Source of the DNA: W2P13-069 sp051876105
GTDB lineage: Bacteria; Actinomycetota; Coriobacteriia; Coriobacteriales; QAMH01
Assembly (NCBI GenBank): GCA_051876105.1
Contig: JBJEHN010000113.1
Span: forward strand, 1-16,533
DNA length: 16,533 nt
Direction of reading: 5' to 3'
Below are positions 1 to 6,773 of the stretch, piece by piece. The notes under the pieces were generated by a model, which had not been told where the DNA came from, ran no database searches, and was given only the letters and a program-made list of their open reading frames with translations. Both the position numbers and the translations under genes were made by a program. Numbering within the stretch: the first letter of the stretch is position 1; each line of letters starts with the position of its first letter.

Positions 1-95
1 GCTCAGAGGGGTAGCTAGTAGAGCAAGTCATCTACCAACTGCAAGGGGGGATTTTCAAGAAATAATAGGTCTACTGAAACTTTAAGAAACACGCA

Positions 96-127
96 GGCGC
101 CCCGCTCCCGTTTGGGGGCGGGGCGCC
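96..127 (-). terminator. Probable terminator of the leftmost MFS gene
   Basis: A perfect 10-bp GC-rich stem (96-105 with 118-127), with a further CCC/GGG pairing inside the loop, lies 45 bases past the MFS stop codon. On the minus strand it is followed by a modest T-containing run (TGTTTCTT), so it resembles an intrinsic terminator with a weak T-tract. Bases 1-95 are less GC-rich and show no gene. Confidence 0.6.
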
Positions 128-171
128 GGAGGTGCTGTGCCAGCGTGCCTACAAGCAGCTGCAGAGAAGCG

Positions 172-1434
172 CTAGTCGGTCCACTGGGCGCGGATCTTCT
201 TCATGTTCGCGAAGGCGTACAGGCCCAGCAGGAGGACGACGACCAGCAGGCCGATGGCCACCAGGAACAGGGCGGTGAAGCCGGCTGCCTCGCCGATGAA
301 GGCCCAGAACATGGCGCCCACGGCACCCAGCAGGTTCACGAAGACGCTGATGCGGGAGTAGATCTCCGAGTACTCGCGCACGCCGAAGATCTGGCGCACG
401 ACGATGGGCATCAGGACCGCGGCGGATGCGAAGAAGAAGCCGTAGATGGCGGCACCCGCGTAGAGGACGATCTCGTTGAAGGAGCCGGTCATGACCAGCA
501 CGACGCCCACGATGCCGGCGGCGCAGGCGGCCACGAAGGAGACCTTCACGTTCTTGTCTGCAACGACGCCCAGGGCGACCTTGCAGATGGCCTGGGCCAC
601 CATCATGACGGTTGCCATCATGATGCCCACTGCCATGGCGTCGAAGGAGACGCCCGCCAGCTGCTTGGTGTAGGTGGGGAACTGCTGCGCCACGATGGTG
701 AGCAGGTTGATTAGGCCGGCGAAGATGAAGCAGGCATAGAACACGGGCATCTTCATGGCCTTGGAGGCGTCGAGGCCCTCGGGCTTGCCAGAGGCGCTCT
801 GGACCTTGCCGTAGGGCTTGCAGCCGCACTCCTCGGGGGTGGAGCGGATGCACAGGGTGGTGAAGGGCACGGAGGTGACCAACGCGATGACGCCCCAGAT
901 CAGGTAGATGGTCCAGATGTTCAGGCCAGCGCCGCCGTTGTAGAGGGCGCCGAAGACCTGGGCCCAGATGGCGCCGCCGATGCCGGTGAAGGCCATGCAG
1001 ACGCCCACGAAGGTGCCGGCGCGCTCGTTGAACCAGCGGTTGATGAGGGTGGGGATGGCCAGCCACAGGATGGAGATCTCACCCAGGCCCATGAGGATGC
1101 CGCCCAGGTAGAAGGCCCACAGCTGCTTGACGAGGCCGATCACGATGAAGGCCACGCCAACCAGCACGGCAGAGCCGGTGAGGATGATGCGGATGTCCAT
1201 CTTCTGGATCAGCTTGCCCGCGATGGGCGATGCCACCGTCATCGTGAGGTAGAGCACGGTGATGTAGGCGGCGAAGGCGGTCTTGGGGACGCCCAGTGCG
1301 TCCGGGACCACGGCCTGGAACAGCGACCAGGTCGAGAAGACCAGCGCGCTGCAGCCGAAGGTGAGGAAGATGCCCGTCACAACCAGCAGGATGTGGCGGA
1401 TGCCCATCTTCTCCTTGGTTTCGTCAGTACTCAT
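172..1434 (-). CDS. MFS transporter (OFA/monocarboxylate-like), 420 aa
   Basis: This is a 12-helix major facilitator, very hydrophobic throughout, with a charged central loop (about residues 195-225, containing PEECGCKPYG) splitting the two six-helix halves. The loop after helix 2 carries GKLIQKMDIR, a form of the MFS motif GxLxDRxGRR. It most likely carries a small organic acid or other anion across the cytoplasmic membrane; the substrate cannot be read. The start at 1434 is chosen because AGGAGA sits 6 bases upstream. The frame is open to an ATG at 1500, but that start would add 22 hydrophilic residues and has no ribosome site. It lies downstream of the acyl-CoA dehydrogenase/fix genes on the same strand but is separated by 241 bases with a terminator-like hairpin and an inverted repeat, so it is probably transcribed on its own. 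It may import the acid used by that pathway; this is inference from position. Confidence 0.85.
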   Translation of the reverse strand: MSTDETKEKMGIRHILLVVTGIFLTFGCSALVFSTWSLFQAVVPDALGVPKTAFAAYITVLYLTMTVASPIAGKLIQKMDIRIILTGSAVLVGVAFIVIGLVKQLWAFYLGGILMGLGEISILWLAIPTLINRWFNERAGTFVGVCMAFTGIGGAIWAQVFGALYNGGAGLNIWTIYLIWGVIALVTSVPFTTLCIRSTPEECGCKPYGKVQSASGKPEGLDASKAMKMPVFYACFIFAGLINLLTIVAQQFPTYTKQLAGVSFDAMAVGIMMATVMMVAQAICKVALGVVADKNVKVSFVAACAAGIVGVVLVMTGSFNEIVLYAGAAIYGFFFASAAVLMPIVVRQIFGVREYSEIYSRISVFVNLLGAVGAMFWAFIGEAAGFTALFLVAIGLLVVVLLLGLYAFANMKKIRAQWTD

Positions 1435-1531
1435 TTCGGTTCTCCTGAATCGTTTGCCCCCGTTGCAGGGCTGCCGCGTTCGCCAGTGCGGCAGTCCCAT
1501 CCCTGCCGTGCGGGGGAGGGTTTCAGCAGGC

Positions 1532-1565
1532 GTGCACAGTACAAGCTCTTGATGGTATTGTGCAC
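1532..1565. promoter_or_regulatory. Inverted repeat, candidate operator upstream of MFS gene
   Basis: The half-sites GTGCACAGTAC (1532-1542) and GTATTGTGCAC (1555-1565) are inverted copies matching at 10 of 11 positions, separated by 12 bases. They lie about 100-130 bases upstream of the MFS start. A weak minus-strand promoter match (TTCACT, 17 bases, CACAAT) overlaps the right half-site, which would suit repression. The binding protein is unknown. Confidence 0.45.
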
Positions 1566-1632
1566 ACGCGGCGTTGCGGAGTGAACCGTCAGTGCTGCGC
1601 TTGTGGGTAAGTTTTCCAGCTCAAAACGCATG

Positions 1633-1667
1633 AATGCCCCGCCACAGCCAGGGTGCGGAGGGGCATT
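1633..1667 (-). terminator. Terminator-like hairpin after acyl-CoA dehydrogenase B
   Basis: AATGCCCC (1633-1640) pairs perfectly with GGGGCATT (1660-1667), just beyond the dehydrogenase stop at 1676. On the minus strand the stem is followed by CATGCGTTTTG, a short T-run. It probably ends or attenuates the long fix transcript before the MFS gene. Confidence 0.5.
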
Positions 1668-1675
1668 GGCCCCGC

Positions 1676-2839
1676 TTAAGCCTGATAGTGCTCCATGATG
1701 AGCGGCGCGGCGATGCGCACCATGATCTGGTCTGTGCCCTCGGCGATCTGGTAGCCGCGGCAGTCCTCCCAGATGGACGAGACGCGCGCGGACTTGGTGT
1801 AGCCCTTGCCGCCGAAGATCTGCAGGGCGTCGCTTGCGACCTCGGTGGCGGTCTTGGGCACGTAGCGCTTCATCAGCGCGCCGGCCATGCGGGTGCTGCG
1901 CGACTCGCCGTCCTCCTGCAGCATGGTGGCCACGCGGTAGACCTGCGCGCGCATGTTGTCGAGCTTCACCTGCATGTCCACCAGCATCTGCTCGATGATC
2001 TGGAAGTCCGCCACCCTGCTGCCGAAGGCCTGGCGCTTGGAGGCGTAGTCCACGGCGTCTTCCATGGCGGCCTGGGCCAGGCCCAGCGCGGTGGCGCAGC
2101 AGTTGAGGCGGCCGATCTCGAAGAAGTGGAAGAGCTGCTTGATGTTGGCCTTGCTGCCCTGCAGCCGGCACGAGTCGTCCAGCCGCACGTTGTTGAAGAC
2201 CACGTAGGAGAACGGCAGCATGGACTGCCCAATCTTGGCTATGGGGTAGACCTCCACGCCCGAGCGGTCGTTGGGCACCAGCCACAGCGCAACCTCGGGG
2301 TACTTGCCCTGGGGGGCGTCTTGGTCCACGGCGGCCACGAGCAGGTAGGGCGCGTACTCGCCGTTGTTGACGAAGGTCTTCTTGCCGTTGAGAACGACCT
2401 TGTCGCCCTGGCGGCGGGTCTCGGTGTGCATGGCCATGACGTCCGAGCCGCCCTCGGGCTCGGTGATGGCCAGCGCGAAGGCCAGGCGCCCCTCGCTCTG
2501 GAAGCGCTTTCGCACGAAGTCGAAGTCGTCCGCGCCGTCGAAGGCCTCCATGATCTGGAGGTTGAGGAAGTCGTTGGAGAAGGGCAGGGTGGCGCCGCTG
2601 CAGCGGGCCAGCTCCTCGAGCACGAGGGTCTGGGCCACCAGGTCGTAGTGCCCGCTGGCGCCGGGGCGGATGATCCCGAACTCCCCGAAGTCGAGCCTGA
2701 CGAAGTCCCTCACCACCTCGTCAGGCAGGCCGCCGTCGCGCTGCCACTGCCTCACGGCGCTGGGGTCGAAGTGCTCCTGGCCGAACTCCCTCACGGTCTG
2801 CACCAGGCGCTCTTGCTCGTTGGTCAGCTTGAAGTCCAC
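1676..2839 (-). CDS. Acyl-CoA dehydrogenase B (EGT-type catalytic Glu), 387 aa
   Basis: A full-length flavin-dependent acyl-CoA dehydrogenase: helical N-terminal domain (1-115), beta domain (about 116-225, with ITEPEGGSD at 125-133) and C-terminal helical domain (226-387). It would oxidise an acyl-CoA at the alpha-beta bond, or reduce the enoyl-CoA, exchanging electrons with the ETF. The catalytic base is predicted to be Glu367 in AEGTDQIM, equivalent to MCAD Glu376; the alternative base position (IVD Glu254) is Gly243. The GTG start at 2839 is chosen because AAGGGG lies 5 bases upstream and it gives VDFKLTNEQE, parallel to the sister enzyme's MDFSLTDEQE; the longer ATG at 2896 lacks a ribosome site. 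It follows the thioesterase gene by 88 bases. CaiA-like enzymes are the closest remembered relatives; the substrate is unknown. Confidence 0.92.
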   Translation of the reverse strand: MDFKLTNEQERLVQTVREFGQEHFDPSAVRQWQRDGGLPDEVVRDFVRLDFGEFGIIRPGASGHYDLVAQTLVLEELARCSGATLPFSNDFLNLQIMEAFDGADDFDFVRKRFQSEGRLAFALAITEPEGGSDVMAMHTETRRQGDKVVLNGKKTFVNNGEYAPYLLVAAVDQDAPQGKYPEVALWLVPNDRSGVEVYPIAKIGQSMLPFSYVVFNNVRLDDSCRLQGSKANIKQLFHFFEIGRLNCCATALGLAQAAMEDAVDYASKRQAFGSRVADFQIIEQMLVDMQVKLDNMRAQVYRVATMLQEDGESRSTRMAGALMKRYVPKTATEVASDALQIFGGKGYTKSARVSSIWEDCRGYQIAEGTDQIMVRIAAPLIMEHYQA

Positions 2840-2855
2840 GTGGTCCCCTTTCGTT

Positions 2856-2879
2856 AGATGCGCAAAGTTTAGTGCATCT
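2856..2879. promoter_or_regulatory. Small inverted repeat before dehydrogenase B
   Basis: AGATGC (2856-2861) and GCATCT (2874-2879) form a 6-bp inverted repeat around 12 AT-richer bases, 17-40 bases upstream of the GTG start. The local drop in GC content hints at a secondary promoter or operator within the gene cluster. It is short and could be chance. Confidence 0.25.
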
Positions 2880-2927
2880 CCCTCGTCTGCCGCCACTCCG
2901 GGCGGCCCGGCCCTCCACTCGCGGCCG

Positions 2928-3404
2928 CTAGCCCATGTTGGCGTACATCTCGTCCAGCAGGACGCGGGGCACGGGCTCGTCTGGGGTGACGGGGCCGGTG
3001 AAGAAGAGGTGGACGGAGGCGTTGGCGCACAGGCGGCCCTGCGCGTTCAGCAGGCACACCTCGGCAAGGCCGGTGCTGCGGCCGTTGTGCAGGAGCTGGG
3101 CCTCTGCGCGGATGGGCTCGCCCAGCGGCAGGGCGTGCAGGAAGGAGATGTTCACAGACAGCGTGACGTTGTGCTTACCGCAGGAGTAGCCCGCCATGCA
3201 CCCGGTGATGTCGATGAGGTACATGAGGAAGCCGCCGTGCGTCTTGTGGTGGAGGTTTGAGATGCCGGGGCCGGGCAGGGCCTCGTTGACCACATGGCCG
3301 GGCTCGAGCACCAGGTTGCGGACCTGGTCGTAGCCCTGCATGTCGTGCAGGTGGTTGATGCAGCCCTGGCGCAGGTACTCGGGCATGTCCTGGGTCTGAG
3401 TCAT
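2928..3404 (-). CDS. PaaI/hotdog-fold thioesterase, 158 aa
   Basis: A single hotdog domain of normal length for the PaaI/YbgC-like acyl-CoA thioesterases. The family signature is visible as THGGFLMYLIDITGCMA (55-71), with His56-Gly-Gly at the start of the hotdog helix and Asp65 as the likely catalytic acid. Such enzymes hydrolyse acyl-CoA to free acid and CoA in the cytoplasm. The start at 3404 has GGAGGAG 4-5 bases upstream; an upstream ATG at 3446 would read through a hairpin and is unlikely. Placed between fixX and dehydrogenase B, it probably releases the product or rescues CoA from dead-end thioesters of the pathway (inference). A 72-base gap with a strong hairpin separates it from fixX. 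Confidence 0.85.
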   Translation of the reverse strand: MTQTQDMPEYLRQGCINHLHDMQGYDQVRNLVLEPGHVVNEALPGPGISNLHHKTHGGFLMYLIDITGCMAGYSCGKHNVTLSVNISFLHALPLGEPIRAEAQLLHNGRSTGLAEVCLLNAQGRLCANASVHLFFTGPVTPDEPVPRVLLDEMYANMG

Positions 3405-3425
3405 ATGCTCCTCCGCTTGAAAACA

Positions 3426-3451
3426 GGGCGGCGGCCACGCGGCCACCGCCC
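3426..3451 (-). terminator. Intra-cluster hairpin between fixX and the thioesterase
   Basis: GGGCGG-C-GGCC (3426-3436) pairs with GGCC-A-CCGCCC (3441-3451) around a 4-base loop: 10 pairs with one mismatch. On the minus strand it is followed by TGTTTTC. It has the form of an intrinsic terminator or attenuator that would lower expression of the thioesterase and dehydrogenase B relative to fixABCX, or mark a transcript end or processing site. Confidence 0.5.
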
Positions 3452-3476
3452 TTGCTTGCTGCTTGCGCCGCGGCTC

Positions 3477-3776
3477 CTAGCCGTAGCGGTACTCGACGCC
3501 CATGGTGGGCTGGGGGTTCTCCCACTTGGCGACGATCGTGTCGCCGCAGGCGATGCGGCAGGTGCCGCACTCCAGACAGCCGGCGTAGTCGAAGGACTTC
3601 TCGCCGGTCTCTGCGTCGCGCTTGTAGAGCGCCGCGGGGCAGAGCATGATCAGCTTGTCGAACTCGGCGTCCGGCAGGGCGCTGGAGAGCTCGATGTGCG
3701 CGTTCTCCTCGTCCACCTCGTACTTGTTCACGGCCAGGTAGCCGTCGACGTTCACAGTAAAGTCGGTCCTGCTCAC
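3477..3776 (-). CDS. fixX: FixX ferredoxin-like protein, 99 aa
   Basis: FixX is the small iron-sulfur partner of FixC; together they correspond to the flavin and ferredoxin parts of ETF:quinone oxidoreductase. The cysteines fit: CPAALY places Cys46 where ETF-QO has its first ligand, and CLECGTCRIAC gives Cys67, Cys70 and Cys73 (with an additional Cys77), consistent with one [4Fe-4S] cluster. The length is typical (95-100 aa). It starts at a GTG at 3776 that overlaps the fixC stop by 4 bases, so the two are translationally coupled. The same frame is open far upstream, but that is antisense-of-frame reading inside fixC. Confidence 0.92.
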   Translation of the reverse strand: MSRTDFTVNVDGYLAVNKYEVDEENAHIELSSALPDAEFDKLIMLCPAALYKRDAETGEKSFDYAGCLECGTCRIACGDTIVAKWENPQPTMGVEYRYG

Positions 3777-5068
3777 AGTGCCTTCACCGCCTTCATACCG
3801 TCCTTTGCGATGTTCATGAGCCCGATCTTCTTGACGATGGGCATGGCCTTCTTCTTCAGCAGGGTGGCCGGGCTGCCGTCGACGATGAACATGCCGTTCA
3901 TGATGTCGCGGACCATCTCCGGGTAGCCGCTGAACATGCGGTCGAAGCCCTCCATGAAGGCCGGGGCCTTGGCGTAGGTGCGCAGGTCGCCCATGACGAA
4001 GGAGGACTCGAGCGCGTTGACGTAGCCCTGCAGGCCCGCCTTGGAGGTGTCGCCCGCGTCGATGGCCTTGGCCACCTCGCGGCCGGCATGCATGCCGGCG
4101 GCCACCGCGTAGTCCATGCCGCGCACCTGGTAGCCCAGGTTGAGGCACATCATGGCGTTGTCGCCTGCGAGTACCACGCCGTCGCCGGTGAGGGCCGGCA
4201 TGGCCTCGTAGCCGCCCTCCGGCACCATGTGGCCGGAGTGCTCCACGACCTTGCCGCCCTTGATGAGCGGGGCCACGGCCGGGTGGTTCTTGAGGTCTTC
4301 GAGCATCTGGTAGACCGGGGTGGTGCCGTGCTCGGCCATGGCCTCGATACCGGCCACCACGCCCAGGGAGATGCTCTCCTTGTTGGTGTACATGAAGCCG
4401 CCGCCGAAGGTGCCCTTGGTGGCATCGCCGGCGAACAGCCAGGCTGCGCCCTCGTCGTCGGAGCCTGCCAGCACGCGGTCGGTGATGGTGCCGGCGGGCA
4501 GCTCGATGACCTCCTTGACGCCCACTGCCACGGAGCTGGGGCTGGGGCGCTTGGCACCCACGGCCTCGGCCGCCAGCAGGGAGTTCACGCCGTCTGCCAG
4601 GATCACGCACTCGGCGGTGATGTCGTCCTCGCCGGCATGCACTCCGATCACCTTGCCGGCCTCGTCCTTGACCAGGGACTCCACGGCGATGCCGTAGATG
4701 AACTCGGCACCCTCGTCCTCGGCCTTGGAGGCCAGCCACTGGTCGAAGGGAGCGCGCAGGACCGCGTAGGAGTCCTGGCCCTCCTTTCCCATCTCGTCGG
4801 AGCTGAAGTCGATGGTGAAGTTGGCGTCTGCCGCCATGAGGGAGATGCGCTCGTGGGTGATCTTGCGCTCCAGCGGCGCCTCCTGCTCGAAGTCCGGGAA
4901 CACGGCCTTGAGGGCGTGGGAGTAGATGCGCCCGCCGGTCATGTTCTTGGCGCCGGCGTAGTTGCCGCGCTCCACCACCAGAACGCTCTTGCCGGCCTTG
5001 GCCAGCTCGTAGGCGGCCACGGAGCCTGCGCAGCCCGCGCCCACTACGATCGCGTCGAAGTCTGCCAT
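3773..5068 (-). CDS. fixC: FixC, FAD-dependent ETF:quinone oxidoreductase-type protein, 431 aa
   Basis: FixC takes electrons from the FixAB flavoprotein and, with FixX, passes them to or from the membrane quinone. The FAD Rossmann motif VVGAGCAG is at residues 8-15, with the strand-ending acid of VVERG about 20 residues later. The second FAD contacts, VILADGVNS and GVVLAGDNAM, are both present. Length matches FixC proteins (about 430 aa). No cytoplasmic-membrane-spanning helix is evident, as expected for a monotopic membrane-associated protein. The start at 5068 has AAGGAGG 8 bases upstream. It follows fixB by 13 bases and overlaps fixX. Confidence 0.95.
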   Translation of the reverse strand: MADFDAIVVGAGCAGSVAAYELAKAGKSVLVVERGNYAGAKNMTGGRIYSHALKAVFPDFEQEAPLERKITHERISLMAADANFTIDFSSDEMGKEGQDSYAVLRAPFDQWLASKAEDEGAEFIYGIAVESLVKDEAGKVIGVHAGEDDITAECVILADGVNSLLAAEAVGAKRPSPSSVAVGVKEVIELPAGTITDRVLAGSDDEGAAWLFAGDATKGTFGGGFMYTNKESISLGVVAGIEAMAEHGTTPVYQMLEDLKNHPAVAPLIKGGKVVEHSGHMVPEGGYEAMPALTGDGVVLAGDNAMMCLNLGYQVRGMDYAVAAGMHAGREVAKAIDAGDTSKAGLQGYVNALESSFVMGDLRTYAKAPAFMEGFDRMFSGYPEMVRDIMNGMFIVDGSPATLLKKKAMPIVKKIGLMNIAKDGMKAVKAL

Positions 5069-5081
5069 TGCGCTAGCCTCC

Positions 5082-5969
5082 TTACAGGGCCGCAACAAGG
5101 GCGGGCAGCACGGTCTTGATGTCGCCGATGATGCCGTAGTCGCACTGCTTGAAGACGGGGGCGTTCTTGTCCTTGTTGATGGCGAAAACAGCGCCGGAGC
5201 GGTTGCAGCCCACCATATGCTGCATCTGGCCGGAGATGCCCGCGGCGATGTAGACCTTGGGGGTCAGCATCAGGCCAGAGACGCCCACGTAGGTCTCGGT
5301 GGGCAGCCAGTTCACGCCCTCGGTGAGGGGGCGGGAGCATGCCAGGCCGGCGTCCAGCTTGTCGCACAGCTCGCGGGCCATGCCCAGCTCGGACTCCTCG
5401 GCAAAGCCGCGGCCGGCGGCCACGACCACGTCGCACTTGGTGAGGTCGACGCCGGACTTCTCGACGGGCTTGGAGGAGACCAGCTTGATTGCGCGGGCGG
5501 GGGCCACCCAGGCCAGCTCCTGCGTTGCGTTGGCGCCGCTGGGCTGGGCGTCTGCGAAGACGCTGCCGCCCACGGTGTAGAAGGCGGTGCCTGCGGCCTG
5601 CTGCTGCTTCACGCCCACGCCGCCGAAGTACATGCTGCTGGCGGTGTTGCCCTCGAAGGAGAGGACGTCGGTGATGACGGAGGCGCCTGCATGGGCTGCC
5701 AGCTTGCCCGCCAGGATCTTGTTGCGGCGGGTGGGCTCGGCCAGGACGATACCGGGCTGCTGGGCGTCGAAGGCGGCGGCCACGGTGTCTGCCGCATCCT
5801 CGTAGACGGCGCCCTCGGGCAGGGCGACGGTCAGGACCTGGTCGGCGCAGGCCTCGGGGACCTGGGTGCCGCCAACGGCAACCAGGACGACCTCGTCGGC
5901 CATGGTGCGGGCTCCGGCGCAGAGCTGGGCTGCTGCGTCTGCGTGCTCGGCGATAACGAATGCCTTCAT
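5082..5969 (-). CDS. fixB: FixB, electron transfer flavoprotein alpha subunit, 295 aa
   Basis: The alpha subunit of an ETF, binding FAD in its C-terminal domain. That domain (about 175-295) shows ACSRPLTEG (210-218), where the Ser-Arg pair normally contacts FAD, then GVSGLMLTPKVYIAAGISG (229-247) and INKDKNAPVF...DYGIIGD (264-283), all ETF-alpha hallmarks. The N-terminal half is the usual variable nucleotide-fold domain. Length is slightly short of classical ETF-alpha (about 310), as in CaiTABCDE-linked FixB. With FixA it shuttles electrons between the dehydrogenases and FixCX. It lies 28 bases after fixA; AAGGA precedes the start. Confidence 0.95.
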   Translation of the reverse strand: MKAFVIAEHADAAAQLCAGARTMADEVVLVAVGGTQVPEACADQVLTVALPEGAVYEDAADTVAAAFDAQQPGIVLAEPTRRNKILAGKLAAHAGASVITDVLSFEGNTASSMYFGGVGVKQQQAAGTAFYTVGGSVFADAQPSGANATQELAWVAPARAIKLVSSKPVEKSGVDLTKCDVVVAAGRGFAEESELGMARELCDKLDAGLACSRPLTEGVNWLPTETYVGVSGLMLTPKVYIAAGISGQMQHMVGCNRSGAVFAINKDKNAPVFKQCDYGIIGDIKTVLPALVAAL

Positions 5970-5997
5970 TGTCGAATCCTTTCTCTCGCCGGGGTCC

Positions 5998-6756
5998 CTA
6001 GAGGGCTGCCTTGATGGCAGCGGCGAACTTCTCGATGGCGCCGTCGTCGGCGGCGTCGAAGATCTCCATCTTGCGGTCTGCCTGCTCGGGTGCCTTGCAG
6101 TCGACCACGGTGATGGTGGCTGCGGGGACCTCGGAGGCGCCGCCCACGTTCATGGGCTTCTTCCCGGCGGCCAGGATGTCCTTCATGCCGGGGATGCGGG
6201 GCAGGGCGATGTCGGGGGTGACGGAGACCACTGCGGGCAGCGGGACCTCGACGACCTCGACGGCGTCCTCGAGCACGCGCTCGACGGTGACGAAGCCGTC
6301 GCCGGCCTCGATCTTGGTGGCGGCGTTCACCACGGGCCAGCCGAGCTTGGCGGCAACCTGGACGTCGACCTGCTGCGCGTAGTTGTCGGCGGAGCCGTCG
6401 CCGCAGAGCACGAGGTCGAACTCGCCGGCAGCGGCCAGCTGGGCGACCAGGACCTGGGCGGTGGCACGGGCGTCGAGGTCGGCGGCTGCGTCGTCTGCCA
6501 CCATGTAGAGCTCGCTCACGCCGCGGGCCAGGATGTTCTTCTTGAGCTTGGACTCGTCGATAGAGGCCGGGCCGGCGGTCACTGCGACTGCCTTGGAGCC
6601 CTCGTCGCCTGCCACCAGCTGGGCGGCAGCCTCAAGAGCGTTGAGGTCGTAGGTGGAGATGGTGTTCTTGGCCTTGGAGTAGTCCAGGCTGCGGTCTGCC
6701 GCGACCTGGATGTCCTGGTCGTCGGGGACAACCTTGATGAGGACTGCGATGTTCAT
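5998..6756 (-). CDS. fixA: FixA, electron transfer flavoprotein beta subunit, 252 aa
   Basis: The beta subunit of the ETF dimer. The N-terminus MNIAVLIKVVPD is typical, GDGSADNYAQQV (about 118-130) corresponds to the ETF-beta nucleotide-binding loop, and VERVLEDAVEVVEVPLPAVV closely follows the ETF-beta signature. In Fix-type complexes FixAB can take electrons from NADH and, with FixCX, bifurcate them between quinone and a low-potential acceptor; whether this one bifurcates cannot be decided without modelling its second flavin site. It follows dehydrogenase A by 17 bases. The ribosome site (AAAGGGACGG) is a little far from the ATG. Confidence 0.95.
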   Translation of the reverse strand: MNIAVLIKVVPDDQDIQVAADRSLDYSKAKNTISTYDLNALEAAAQLVAGDEGSKAVAVTAGPASIDESKLKKNILARGVSELYMVADDAAADLDARATAQVLVAQLAAAGEFDLVLCGDGSADNYAQQVDVQVAAKLGWPVVNAATKIEAGDGFVTVERVLEDAVEVVEVPLPAVVSVTPDIALPRIPGMKDILAAGKKPMNVGGASEVPAATITVVDCKAPEQADRKMEIFDAADDGAIEKFAAAIKAAL

Positions 6757-6773
6757 GAGCTAACCGTCCCTTT

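Noticed and set aside
1435..1500. An upstream in-frame start for the MFS gene at 1500
   Set aside because: The added residues are hydrophilic and basic, there is no ribosome site, and the ATG at 1434 has AGGAGA at ideal spacing.
1634..2857. A 407-codon plus-strand open frame opposite dehydrogenase B
   Set aside because: Its composition mirrors the complement of the dehydrogenase codons and no known fold is visible.
2921..2928. GCGGCCGC octamers here and near 12309 as functional palindromes
   Set aside because: Such GC-only palindromes are expected by chance at this GC content.
4088..5119. A 343-codon plus-strand open frame opposite fixC
   Set aside because: Low-complexity His/Gly/Val/Leu translation with no motif, an antisense shadow of fixC.
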